Shown here: one piece after another, positions 43,509-52,016 of the stretch
Layout: every line of letters begins with the position of its first letter
How positions within the stretch are numbered: position 1 is the stretch's first letter
DNA from: Paenibacillus sp. FSL K6-3182
GTDB taxonomy: Bacteria; Bacillota; Bacilli; Paenibacillales; Paenibacillaceae
Direction: 5' to 3'
Length of the DNA stretch: 64,000 nt
Assembly (NCBI RefSeq): GCF_037976325.1
Contig: NZ_CP150265.1
Span: 2,847,501 to 2,911,500 of the forward strand
Program-made: the position numbers and the translations under genes
The notes under the pieces: model-generated
Databases searched by the model: none
What the model saw: only the letters and a program-made list of their open reading frames with translations
Told to the model about the DNA's origin: nothing

Positions 43509-45233
43509 ATGAAAAGAAAAATGCAAATGGCTTTAAGCTTGGTATTGGCACTAGTATTCGTATTTGTCACGGCATGCGGCAATTCGAATAATGAAGGCGG
43601 CAAAAATAAAGAAACGAACGCGCCAGGCAATTCCACGAATTCACCTACAAATGCAGCAGAGCCTGAGAAGGGTGATCCGATTACGATTCGTATCGCTTCT
43701 GGCGACGCGAACCCGAGCTGGGATGATATGAAGTCAGATGTAGGGCAATTTATTGTAGATAAAACAGGCATTACGATTAAACAAGAATTCCCTGTCGGCG
43801 GCAGCGACACAGATATGTTTGCCCTTATGGTAGCAAGCGACGAGTTTCCAGATATGGTTATGCCAAAAGGCAGCGCAGGCAAATTGGTTGATGCTGGCGC
43901 ACTGATCGATCTTCGACCTTTGATTGAGGAGCACGCACCGAACTTGAAAAAGATTTACGGTGAATACTTTAATCGTCTTCGTTGGAGCAAAGATGACGAC
44001 GCGATTTATGTGCTTCCCCAAGACGGCGTAGGACAAACCTACTTCGAAGCTGGCGGCGGTTTCCAATTGCAGCATCAAGTGCTTGAAGCGGCAGGTTATC
44101 CAGAAATCAAAACGGTACAAGACTATGAAGCTGCAATCAAAGCTTATATTGAGAAGAACCCTAAAACAGCTGATGGCCAGCCGACAATCGGCATGTCGCT
44201 TAACGGCGGTGAATGGCAAATTCTAATTTCAGTTACAAACCCGGCTTTCTATGCAACAGGTGCTCCAGATGATGGCGAGTTTTTCGTTAATCAAGACACA
44301 CATGAAGCGATCATGCATTACCAGCGTCCTGAGGAAAGAGAGTATTTCCGTTGGTTGAACCATATGAACGATATCGGTTTGCTTGATAAAGAAAGCTTCG
44401 TACAAAAATACGATCAATATAAATCAAAAATTGCTTCCGGCCGTGTGCTTGGACTGATTGACCAAAACTGGGATTATGGCGAAGCAGAAAACGCTTTGAA
44501 AGCAGCTGGCAATTTTAAATCAACTTACGCTCGTTTTCCTGTAACGCTGAATGATACATTCCAAGATCACTCCTTCCAAGGCACAGGTTATCTATCTGGA
44601 TATGGAATTGGGATTACAAAGGATGCCAAAGATCCAGTACGCTTAATCAAATTCCTTGATTACCTTGCATCTGATGAAGGTCAAGTATTAGTGAACTGGG
44701 GTATTGAAGGCAAGCATTACAATGTAGAAGGCGGAAAACGAGTTATTCCTGCAGATGTTCAAGCTCAAAAATCAAATGACGGCAATACATTCAAGAAAAC
44801 GACAGGTATTGGCAACTACTTGATTTCTGCTCGCTACGGCGATGGCGTGAAGGATCCTTCTGGAAACTACTATACGACGACATTCCCTGAGCAAATTCAA
44901 ACCGCTTATTCCGAAGAAGACAAGAAGACGCTTGCGAAATACAATGCAAAAACGTACAGAGACCTATGGCCTGCTGACGATGCATTTCCTGTTCGCAAAT
45001 ATGGGGCAGCTTGGACACTTCCGTTCGAGACGGGCTCGCAAGCAAACGTTATTTTCCAAAAAACACAAGATATTATGAAAAAACGTATCCCTGAAGCGAT
45101 TCTTGCTAAACCAGCAGACTTCGATAAAATCTATGATGCATTTCTGAAAGATCTTGATGATGCGGGTGTAGCAAAATTGAATGCTGAATTTACAAAAATG
45201 GTGCAGGATCGTGTGGAACTTTGGTCGAAATAA
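43509..45233 (+). CDS. Extracellular sugar-binding lipoprotein, LplA type
   Basis: Large solute-binding lipoprotein of 574 residues of the kind paired with LplB/YtcP permeases. The signal peptide has the lipobox VTAC with lipidation at C23, followed by a Ser/Asn/Pro/Gly-rich linker (about 24-50) that tethers the domain to the membrane. The binding domain begins at ITIRIASGDANPSWDD. ATG at 43509 is preferred: AGGGAGG (43492-43498) lies 10 bases upstream and the signal peptide then starts normally. A stem-loop follows before the GH42 gene. Confidence 0.92.
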   Translation: MKRKMQMALSLVLALVFVFVTACGNSNNEGGKNKETNAPGNSTNSPTNAAEPEKGDPITIRIASGDANPSWDDMKSDVGQFIVDKTGITIKQEFPVGGSDTDMFALMVASDEFPDMVMPKGSAGKLVDAGALIDLRPLIEEHAPNLKKIYGEYFNRLRWSKDDDAIYVLPQDGVGQTYFEAGGGFQLQHQVLEAAGYPEIKTVQDYEAAIKAYIEKNPKTADGQPTIGMSLNGGEWQILISVTNPAFYATGAPDDGEFFVNQDTHEAIMHYQRPEEREYFRWLNHMNDIGLLDKESFVQKYDQYKSKIASGRVLGLIDQNWDYGEAENALKAAGNFKSTYARFPVTLNDTFQDHSFQGTGYLSGYGIGITKDAKDPVRLIKFLDYLASDEGQVLVNWGIEGKHYNVEGGKRVIPADVQAQKSNDGNTFKKTTGIGNYLISARYGDGVKDPSGNYYTTTFPEQIQTAYSEEDKKTLAKYNAKTYRDLWPADDAFPVRKYGAAWTLPFETGSQANVIFQKTQDIMKKRIPEAILAKPADFDKIYDAFLKDLDDAGVAKLNAEFTKMVQDRVELWSK

Positions 45234-45252
45234 GACTCAAAGTGAACTGGTA

Positions 45253-45296
45253 GGGAGAGGGCTCATCTAATGAGCTCTCTCCCTTGCTGTTAATTA
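45253..45296 (+). terminator. Strong stem-loop between the lipoprotein and GH42 genes
   Basis: GGGAGAGGGCTCAT (45253-45266) pairs with ATGAGCTCTCTCCC (45270-45283) with a three-base loop and one mismatch. The following T run is poor (TTGCTGTTAATT), so it more likely stabilises the upstream mRNA or terminates only part of the transcripts. Confidence 0.65.
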
Positions 45297-45325
45297 ACAT
45301 AAACTGAAGGGAGATTGAAATAAAA

Positions 45326-47350
45326 TTGATTAACGAAAAACTTCCGAAAATATGGTACGGCGGAGACTACAACCCTGAGCAGTGGGATGATGAGACGATG
45401 ACGGAAGATCTTCGCATGTTCAAGCTTGCGAACATTGATGTTGCTACGGTTAACGTTTTTTCTTGGGCGCGCATTCAACCAAGTGAAGAAACCTATGATT
45501 TCACTGAGCTGGATAACATAATTGACAGACTTCATGGCGACCAAATCGCTGTTTGCCTTGCTACAAGTACGGGGGCTCATCCGGCATGGATGGCGAAGAG
45601 ATATCCGGATGTCACTCGTGTCGATTATGAGGGCCGCAAACGTAAATTTGGAGGACGCCACAATTCCTGTCCGAGCAGCCAAACCTACCGGCAGCATTCG
45701 GGACGCATCGCTGGGAAGCTGGCTGAGCGTTATAAGGATCACCCTGCAATTGTCGCATGGCATATTTCAAATGAATATGGCGGCTACTGTTATTGCGATA
45801 ACTGCGCCGACGCTTTCCGAATATGGCTGCAAAAGCGTTATCACACGATTGAACAATTGAATAAGGTTTGGTACACAAATTTCTGGGGCCATACCTTTTA
45901 TGACTGGGAAGAAATTGAACCGCCTAATGCGCTTAGCGAGGAATGGGGCGGCAATCGATCCAACTTCCAAAGCATATCGCTTGATTATCGCAGATTTCAA
46001 TCGGATGCTCTGCTTGATTGTTATTTAATCGAACACGAAGAAATTCGCAAGAACTCGCCCAACATTCAAATTACGACAAATATGATGGGTACTTACCCTG
46101 AGCTTGATTATTTCAAGTGGGCAAAACATTTGGATGTCATCTCGTGGGACAATTACCCGTCGATCGACACACCTGTAAGCCATACAGCAATGACGCACTC
46201 GCTTATGCGCGGTTTGAAAAGTGGACAGCCCTTTATGCTGATGGAGCAAACGCCGAGCCAGCAGAACTGGCAAGCCTACAACGCTTTGAAGCGCCCTGGC
46301 GTCATGCGGCTTTGGAGCTATCAGGCAGTAGCGCATGGCGCGGATACCGTCATGTTCTTCCAGCTGCGCCGCTCGATCGGAGCATGCGAGAAATATCATG
46401 GCGCTGTCATTGAGCATGTGGGCCATGAGCATACGCGCGTGTTTCGTGAGTGCGCGGAGCTTGGTCATGAACTGACGAAGCTTTCAGATAAGCTGCTTGA
46501 TTCGCGAATTGATGCAAAGGCAGCCATCGTATTTGACTGGGAAAACCGCTGGGCAGTCGAGCTGTCCAGCGGACCGAGCGTTGCTTTAAAATACGTGGAC
46601 GAGGTTCATAAGTATTACGATGCTTTGTTTGAATTGAATGTTCAAACCGATATGATCAGTATTGAAGAAAACTTCGAGCAATATGATCTCGTTATTGCAC
46701 CGGTCATGTATATGATTAAACCGGGTTTTGCGGAGAAGGTTGAAGCGTTCGTGGAACGCGGCGGCACCTTCATTACGACTTTTTTCAGCGGTATCGTTAA
46801 TGAGAATGATCTCGTAACTACGGGCGGCTATCCAGGCAAGCTGCGCAAGGTTCTCGGCATTTGGGCGGAGGAGATCGACGCGCTGCTGCCAGGACAACAC
46901 AACCAAATGGTGATGAAAAAAGTTGATGGGGCTCTCAGCGGCACTTATACATGCAGTCTGCTATGTGATTTGATCCATTCTGAAGGCGCTGAGGTTGTTG
47001 CTGAGTACGGCTCGGATTTCTACAAAGGCATGCCAGCGGTTACCGTCAATAAATTTGGCAGCGGGGAAGCTTGGTATATAGCTTCCAGTCCTGATAAAGA
47101 GTTCCTGCAGGCGCTGCTCACGAACTTATGCAAGGACAAAAGGATTGAGCCAATCTTGTCCGTGCCTACAGGGGTCGAAGTAACACGCAGAAATAAAGAT
47201 GGGAAATCCTTTACTTTTATTTTGAACCATAACTCCGAGCCTTCCGAGCTTCAGCTTGGCGCTCAGCAGCGAACAGAGCTTCTCACGGGTGAGATTGTCA
47301 GCGGCGCTTATAGCTTATCTGCTAAAGGCGTTATGATTATTGAACAATAA
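45326..47350 (+). CDS. GH42 beta-galactosidase
   Basis: Cytoplasmic GH42 beta-galactosidase of 674 residues. The TIM barrel (about 10-385) opens with KIWYGGDYNPEQWDDETMTE and has acid/base E150 (WHISNEYGGYC) and nucleophile E307 (MLMEQTPSQ). Cysteines at CPSSQ and CYCDNCADAF match the zinc cluster seen in Thermus A4 beta-galactosidase. A trimerisation domain (about 395-600) and a small beta domain follow. It starts with TTG at 45326 after GAAGGGAG (about 45306-45313). GH42 enzymes favour galacto-oligosaccharides from plant polysaccharides, in keeping with the upstream transporter. Confidence 0.94.
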   Translation: MINEKLPKIWYGGDYNPEQWDDETMTEDLRMFKLANIDVATVNVFSWARIQPSEETYDFTELDNIIDRLHGDQIAVCLATSTGAHPAWMAKRYPDVTRVDYEGRKRKFGGRHNSCPSSQTYRQHSGRIAGKLAERYKDHPAIVAWHISNEYGGYCYCDNCADAFRIWLQKRYHTIEQLNKVWYTNFWGHTFYDWEEIEPPNALSEEWGGNRSNFQSISLDYRRFQSDALLDCYLIEHEEIRKNSPNIQITTNMMGTYPELDYFKWAKHLDVISWDNYPSIDTPVSHTAMTHSLMRGLKSGQPFMLMEQTPSQQNWQAYNALKRPGVMRLWSYQAVAHGADTVMFFQLRRSIGACEKYHGAVIEHVGHEHTRVFRECAELGHELTKLSDKLLDSRIDAKAAIVFDWENRWAVELSSGPSVALKYVDEVHKYYDALFELNVQTDMISIEENFEQYDLVIAPVMYMIKPGFAEKVEAFVERGGTFITTFFSGIVNENDLVTTGGYPGKLRKVLGIWAEEIDALLPGQHNQMVMKKVDGALSGTYTCSLLCDLIHSEGAEVVAEYGSDFYKGMPAVTVNKFGSGEAWYIASSPDKEFLQALLTNLCKDKRIEPILSVPTGVEVTRRNKDGKSFTFILNHNSEPSELQLGAQQRTELLTGEIVSGAYSLSAKGVMIIEQ

Positions 47351-47810
47351 AACATCTGCCTATTGAAATCGTTTTTGAAATCGCCCTGGATAAGCTCCGC
47401 AGTTGGGTGTTTGGCATATGCTGTTGATAAAAGCCCGGTGTGAGGGGAGCTGCACTTTTGTCTACGAAGCGGCAACGTCATTTATTGAGCTTGCTCGTGC
47501 TCATAATGTATGTTTTACTCGTTCTTTTGTTATTAGCCATATTTATTTAAATAAAGGGTTGCCTGCGACTAAATCATTAGTCGGGGGCAATCCTTTTTTT
47601 AATGTAATAAAGAATATTATTTGCTCCAGATTATCTTGTATATCTCCGTCAAAGCTGATGCAGCATCCAGAGGACATTGATGGCGTTTTTGTTTTTGTTG
47701 GAATATTGCAACCTGCTATTACAAATAATGAACCAGAAGAAAGCAAAGCGGTTACGGAACTTTAGCTTCAGGCATAGAGAAAAACCGTAGCGGAAAAGGA
47801 GGATGGTTTT
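47351..47810. other. 460-base spacer between GH42 and spoVA genes
   Basis: It holds a clear terminator (47554-47600) and the ribosome site of spoVAC. A 120-codon frame crosses it (47403-47765) but runs through the terminator hairpin, has no ribosome site and resembles nothing. I could not assign a SigG promoter with confidence, although one is expected before spoVAC. Confidence 0.6.
47554..47601 (+). terminator. Terminator in the GH42-spoVAC spacer
   Basis: AAGGGTTGCC (47554-47563) pairs with GGCAATCCTT (47586-47595), with CGACTAA/TTAGTCG inside, followed by seven T. Confidence 0.9.
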
Positions 47811-48296
47811 GTGGCGACCAAAAGCAAAAGTCATTACAAAAAAATGTCCATGTCACCAAAAGAATATCAATCGTTCGCAAAAACGATGGAGCCGCCTCGA
47901 TCTGTACTTGGAAATTGTTTGAAAGCATTCGTTTTTGGCGGGGCAGTATGTGTATTTGGACAGGTTATACAGGAGCTTTATGTCCATTTGATGGGAATGA
48001 GCGAAGAAGCGGCAAGCAATCCTACAGTTGCAACGCTTATTTTGATATCGGTTATTCTAACGAGCCTAGGCGTGTACGATAAAATTGCGCAATGGGCTGG
48101 TGCTGGCTCAGCAGTGCCTGTAACCGGATTTGCCAATTCCATGTGTTCAGCTGCTTTGGAGCATCGGAGTGAAGGTCTAGTTCTTGGTGTTGGCGGCAAT
48201 ATGTTTAAGCTGGCTGGTTCAGTTATTGTTTTCGGTACAGTCGCAGCTTTCTTCGTCGGTATCGCTCATCTTATTCTCGGAACTGGGGGTCAGTAA
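47811..48296 (+). CDS. spoVAC: Stage V sporulation protein AC
   Basis: Integral membrane protein of 161 residues, with hydrophobic helices at about 37-57, 72-92 and 128-155. SpoVAC is part of the channel that carries dipicolinic acid into the forespore and out during germination, and has been described as mechanosensitive. Marks include RSVLGNCLKAFVFGGAVCVFGQ and VPVTGFANSMCSAALEHRSEG. It starts with GTG at 47811, 8 bases after AAGGAGG. It heads a three-gene spoVA cassette. Confidence 0.95.
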   Translation: MATKSKSHYKKMSMSPKEYQSFAKTMEPPRSVLGNCLKAFVFGGAVCVFGQVIQELYVHLMGMSEEAASNPTVATLILISVILTSLGVYDKIAQWAGAGSAVPVTGFANSMCSAALEHRSEGLVLGVGGNMFKLAGSVIVFGTVAAFFVGIAHLILGTGGQ

Positions 48297-48297
48297 T

Positions 48298-49320
48298 ATG
48301 CTGCGAGGGAAACAATCATGGTGGTTTGAGAAACGCCCGGTAATAATCGGCGAAGCGACCGTGGTCGGTCCTGATGAGGGAGATGGTCCGCTTGCAGCCG
48401 ATTTTGATCTCGTCCATCCTGAGCTGGACATGCAGCAAAAAAGCTGGGAGAAGGCAGAGCGGTTGCTGCTGGAGCAAGCCTCGGAGTTTGCGATTCAAAA
48501 TGCCGGCATCGAACGCGACCAGCTTCAGTTTTTTGTCGGCGGAGATCTCATGAATCAAATTATTAGCAATAGCTTTGCTGCTCGATCACTTGGAGTACCA
48601 TACATTGGAGTATTTGGTGCATGCTCCACCTCAATGGAGTCATTGGCGCTTGCATCGCTTTTTGTGAACTCTGGCTCAGCCACTCATGTGCTGGCGGGCA
48701 CTTGCAGTCATAATTGTACGGCTGAGAAGCAATTTCGTTACCCAACAGAATATGGCTCACAGAAGCCGCCAACCGCTCAATATACCGTTACGGGTTCTGG
48801 CGCAGCTGTTGTCGCTGCAGAAGGTGATGGCCCAGTCGTGGAATGTGCAACTATCGGCAAGGTCATTGATCTTGGCATAACAGATCCATTTAATATGGGA
48901 GCTGCAATGGCACCCGCAGCTGTAGATACGATACAAGCCCATTTTAATGATACAGGCCGATCTCCTCGTGATTATGATTTAATTGTAACGGGTGATTTGG
49001 CTGGAGTAGGGCATCCCATTGCAAAGGAATTGCTTATGAAAAACGGCGTTCCGATGAACGAAACAGTGTTTGGCGATTGCGGCCTTATGGTATATGACGT
49101 TCAGAAGCAGAAGGTACAGGCAGGGGGCAGCGGATGTGGTTGTTCAGCCGTGGTTACTTACGGACATCTGCTCAAACGAATCAAGAAAGGCGAATTAAAC
49201 CGAATTTTAGTCGTGGCGACGGGCGCTTTATTATCGCCGCTCTCGTTCCAGCAAGGCGAGAGTATTCCATGTATAGCACATGCTGTTGCCATTAGCGCAG
49301 GAGGGAGCAAGCATATATGA
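48298..49320 (+). CDS. spoVAD: Stage V sporulation protein AD
   Basis: Soluble, membrane-associated thiolase-fold protein of 340 residues that binds dipicolinic acid in the spore. Marks: FDLVHPELDMQQKSWEKAE, FGACSTSMESLALAS (thiolase-like cysteine region), LAGTCSHNCTAEKQFRYPTEYG and GDCGLMVYD. ATG at 48298 follows the spoVAC stop by one base, with GGGGGT upstream; the longer frame from 48184 only overlaps spoVAC. It overlaps spoVAEb by 4 bases (ATGA). Confidence 0.95.
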   Translation: MLRGKQSWWFEKRPVIIGEATVVGPDEGDGPLAADFDLVHPELDMQQKSWEKAERLLLEQASEFAIQNAGIERDQLQFFVGGDLMNQIISNSFAARSLGVPYIGVFGACSTSMESLALASLFVNSGSATHVLAGTCSHNCTAEKQFRYPTEYGSQKPPTAQYTVTGSGAAVVAAEGDGPVVECATIGKVIDLGITDPFNMGAAMAPAAVDTIQAHFNDTGRSPRDYDLIVTGDLAGVGHPIAKELLMKNGVPMNETVFGDCGLMVYDVQKQKVQAGGSGCGCSAVVTYGHLLKRIKKGELNRILVVATGALLSPLSFQQGESIPCIAHAVAISAGGSKHI

Positions 49321-49667
49321 TCTTTTTGTGGGCTTTTTTAGTTGGTGGAGGAATTTGTGTCATCGGTCAGCTGATGTTTGATGTTCTCAAGCTGACTCCT
49401 GCTCATACGATGTCGACCTTAGTGGTCATTGGCGCTATCGTTGATGGTTTTGACTTATATGAACCGCTTGTCAAGTTTGCTGGAGCGGGAGCTACGGTTC
49501 CGATAACAAGCTTTGGTAATGCCCTCGTACATGGTGCATTAACCGAATTGCATACGCAAGGCTGGATTGGCGTTATATCGGGTATCTTTAAAGTAACTAG
49601 TGCCGGCATTTCGGCAGCGATTATATTTTCCTTCTTGGCAGCACTTGTCGTCAGGCCGAAAGGATAA
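49317..49667 (+). CDS. spoVAEB: Stage V sporulation protein AEb
   Basis: Membrane protein of 116 residues with about four helices, homologous to SpoVAC. Marks: FLVGGGICVIGQLMFDVLKLTP, GDFLYEP-like region VDGFDLYEPLVKFAGAGATVPITSFGNALVHG. It forms the dipicolinic acid channel with SpoVAC. The start overlaps the spoVAD stop and a terminator follows, so the cassette is spoVAC-AD-AEb without AA, AB, AEa or AF. Confidence 0.94.
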   Translation: MIFLWAFLVGGGICVIGQLMFDVLKLTPAHTMSTLVVIGAIVDGFDLYEPLVKFAGAGATVPITSFGNALVHGALTELHTQGWIGVISGIFKVTSAGISAAIIFSFLAALVVRPKG

Positions 49668-49684
49668 CCATTTATGCACTTAAG

Positions 49685-49718
49685 TTGGAGGGTCCTGTGG
49701 GATCTTCCAATTTTTTTT
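49685..49718 (+). terminator. Terminator of the spoVA cassette
   Basis: TTGGAGGGTCC (49685-49695) pairs with GGATCTTCCAA (49700-49710) using G-T pairs, followed by eight T. Confidence 0.88.
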
Positions 49719-49807
49719 GTAGCGAAAAAATTTGTGCACTGTAAAGGAAGTACTGTAAAATAGTAGTATTGAATACTAACTCATGCGTTATTTCGGGAGG
49801 TTATGAA

Positions 49808-50764
49808 ATGGATATTCGTCCTGCAGACATGCAATTATGTTCTACTATTCTCCGAAACTTAGAATCTTGTATCCTCGGCAAACAGGAAGAGATCCAAAGA
49901 TTGTTAATTGCCGTCGTTGCAGGTGGACATGTTCTGCTTGAAGACGTGCCAGGCACGGGCAAAACACAATTAGTGAAAGCGTTGGCAAAGTCAATAGGCG
50001 GCCAGTTCCGCCGGATACAATGCAATCCCGACTTGCTGCCAACTGACATAACAGGCGTTTCCATTTATCATCCCAAACAAGAAACCTTTTTATTTCGTCC
50101 GGGTCCAATTATGGCTAATATATTGCTAGCTGATGAAATCAATCGCGCGACAACGAAGACACAATCTGCTTTGCTTGAGGCGATGGAAGAAGGACATGTA
50201 ACGGTTGATGGCGATACATATGAGCTGCCTCGTCCATTCGTTTTGCTCGCTACCCAAAATCCAATAGAATTTGAAGGCACCTATACGCTTCCAGAGGCGC
50301 AGCTGGACCGGTTCATGATGAAGCTGTCGCTCGGTTATCCAAGTGAAACAGATGAGCAGCAAATGGTGCTCTCTAATGAAGGAATACATCCATCTGATCG
50401 CATTCAGCAAATGATTAATATATCCGATATGATCCAAATTCAAGACCAAGCTCTTAAGGTGCATATTGATGACGCCGTAGGCAAATATTTAGTTTCATTA
50501 ATAAGAGGAACGAGGGAAAACGTGAATGTAATGCTCGGAGCAAGTCCTCGTGCAGCGCTAGCGCTGGCAAGAGCGGCTAAAGCGAGCGCTTATATTCAGC
50601 AGAGACAGTTTGTAACGCCTGATGATGTGAAGGAACTTGCTCCATATGTGCTTTCGCACAGGCTTCTTCTGAGAATGGAAGCTAGAATGAACGGTCTTAA
50701 AGCGGAGGATATCATCGAGCAGGTGATTCAGTCCACGAAAGTACCGGTTCGGCTAGAGCGTTAG
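49808..50764 (+). CDS. MoxR-family AAA+ ATPase (YeaC-like)
   Basis: Cytoplasmic AAA+ ATPase of 318 residues with Walker A EDVPGTGKTQ (about 45-54), Walker B NILLADEINRA, sensor 1 LLATQNP and the AAA lid domain at the C-terminus. MoxR proteins act as chaperones for partners with von Willebrand or DUF58 domains. The ATG at 49808 lies 7 bases after CGGGAGG (49794-49800). It is followed by DUF58 and transglutaminase genes, the order of Bacillus yeaC-yeaD-yebA. Confidence 0.92.
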   Translation: MDIRPADMQLCSTILRNLESCILGKQEEIQRLLIAVVAGGHVLLEDVPGTGKTQLVKALAKSIGGQFRRIQCNPDLLPTDITGVSIYHPKQETFLFRPGPIMANILLADEINRATTKTQSALLEAMEEGHVTVDGDTYELPRPFVLLATQNPIEFEGTYTLPEAQLDRFMMKLSLGYPSETDEQQMVLSNEGIHPSDRIQQMINISDMIQIQDQALKVHIDDAVGKYLVSLIRGTRENVNVMLGASPRAALALARAAKASAYIQQRQFVTPDDVKELAPYVLSHRLLLRMEARMNGLKAEDIIEQVIQSTKVPVRLER

Positions 50765-50768
50765 TCGT

Positions 50769-52016
50769 ATGACAGCGGCCAAATCTTCGAAGCTGCGGAT
50801 GCAGCTTGTCGCAGTCATTTATTTGACCAGTCTGTTCTACTTTTTATTTCAAGGCGGCAAAACCGCGATGATGCTCTTCATGATTTTGAATTTATTAATT
50901 ATTTATTTAGTGCTTGGCAGGTGGAGCGGAATTAACAAGGTGACGGGCAGCAGAGTGTATGCGATGCCTGGAGCAACAACAATCGATCAATCTTTATCAG
51001 CAGGCAGCACGCTTGAAGTAAGCCTTTCCATGAAAATTCCTGGCTATTATCCGCTTCCATACGTCATTGTTAGAGATCAGCTGCATCGTCATAATGGGCA
51101 AAGGCTGGCTTTCGAGACTTCCTTCGTGCCGAATTGGAAGCGTGCGGGCCATGTCGTGTATCAAACGCCTCCACTGCAGCGCGGCGAGTACCGATTTACT
51201 CATACAGAGTGCTTATCTTATGATGTATTCGGTTTGTTCGAGCATTCAGGGAAATTCGGATCAGAGACAGTGCTTAATGTGCTGCCTCAGACAGTTCCGC
51301 TTAGACAGTGGAATGGCATTCAGCGCGGAATTCGCGGTCCTTACTCTCATGCCATCGCGTCGCGCTCAGCGAAGGAAACGACACAAATTAACGGCGTTCG
51401 TGAATATTTATACGGAGACCGTTTGTCACGTGTCCATTGGAATGCGACGGCGAAGACGGGCGAGTGGAAATCGAAAGCTTTCGAGCGTGAGTCATTGCCG
51501 CGTACGCTTGTCATCCTTGATCGACATTCAAGCAGCTACAAAGGTGAACTCGCGACTCGCTTCGAATTAGCCGTATCCGTTGCTGCATCATTGCTCGAGA
51601 ACGGTCTCAAAAGTGATACGGCAATGGGGCTGCTCTCCATTGGCGATTCCATGACATTCGTTACACCCAAATCAGGCATTGATCAACGAAATATGGTGAT
51701 GAGGCATTTAACCTTTGTAGATGCAAATGCAGCGCGGCCTTTGTATCCGTCGCTTCAGCAAGCTGATTCTACGATTGAAGCCGGAAGTTTTGCAGTCCTA
51801 ATTACTCCTGAGACTGGCGCGGATGTCATTCGAAGCATGGAGTGGCTCTCACGCAAAGGAATTACCCCTTGCTTGATCCATATCTCCTCGTCGGTTGATT
51901 TATTAAGCCATAATACTTCTTGGAAACGTGTCTTGCGCGAACGCGGCTGGCCGGTATTTGAAGTTCGTCAGCTGCAAGAGCTCCCAACAGTTTTAGAAGG
52001 GAGTGGAATTGCATGA
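50769..52016 (+). CDS. DUF58 membrane protein (YeaD-like)
   Basis: Protein of 415 residues with two N-terminal membrane helices (about 10-28 and 33-48) and a cytoplasmic part containing the DUF58 core REYLYGDRLSRVHWNATAKTGEW (about 213-236), followed by a von Willebrand A-like fold (LVILDRHSSSY). It starts 4 bases after the MoxR gene and overlaps the transglutaminase gene by 4 bases. It is thought to be a client of the MoxR ATPase at the membrane; the process it serves is not known. Confidence 0.9.
   Translation: MTAAKSSKLRMQLVAVIYLTSLFYFLFQGGKTAMMLFMILNLLIIYLVLGRWSGINKVTGSRVYAMPGATTIDQSLSAGSTLEVSLSMKIPGYYPLPYVIVRDQLHRHNGQRLAFETSFVPNWKRAGHVVYQTPPLQRGEYRFTHTECLSYDVFGLFEHSGKFGSETVLNVLPQTVPLRQWNGIQRGIRGPYSHAIASRSAKETTQINGVREYLYGDRLSRVHWNATAKTGEWKSKAFERESLPRTLVILDRHSSSYKGELATRFELAVSVAASLLENGLKSDTAMGLLSIGDSMTFVTPKSGIDQRNMVMRHLTFVDANAARPLYPSLQQADSTIEAGSFAVLITPETGADVIRSMEWLSRKGITPCLIHISSSVDLLSHNTSWKRVLRERGWPVFEVRQLQELPTVLEGSGIA

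Noticed and set aside
47543..47746. 67-codon minus-strand frame in the same spacer
   Set aside because: It also reads through the terminator, and the spacer has no sign of a minus-strand gene.
47403..47765. 120-codon plus-strand frame between GH42 and spoVAC
   Set aside because: It runs through a strong terminator hairpin, has no ribosome site and the peptide resembles nothing.
48184..48297. 38-codon N-terminal extension of spoVAD
   Set aside because: It lies wholly over the end of spoVAC in another frame; the ATG at 48298 gives the known SpoVAD start.
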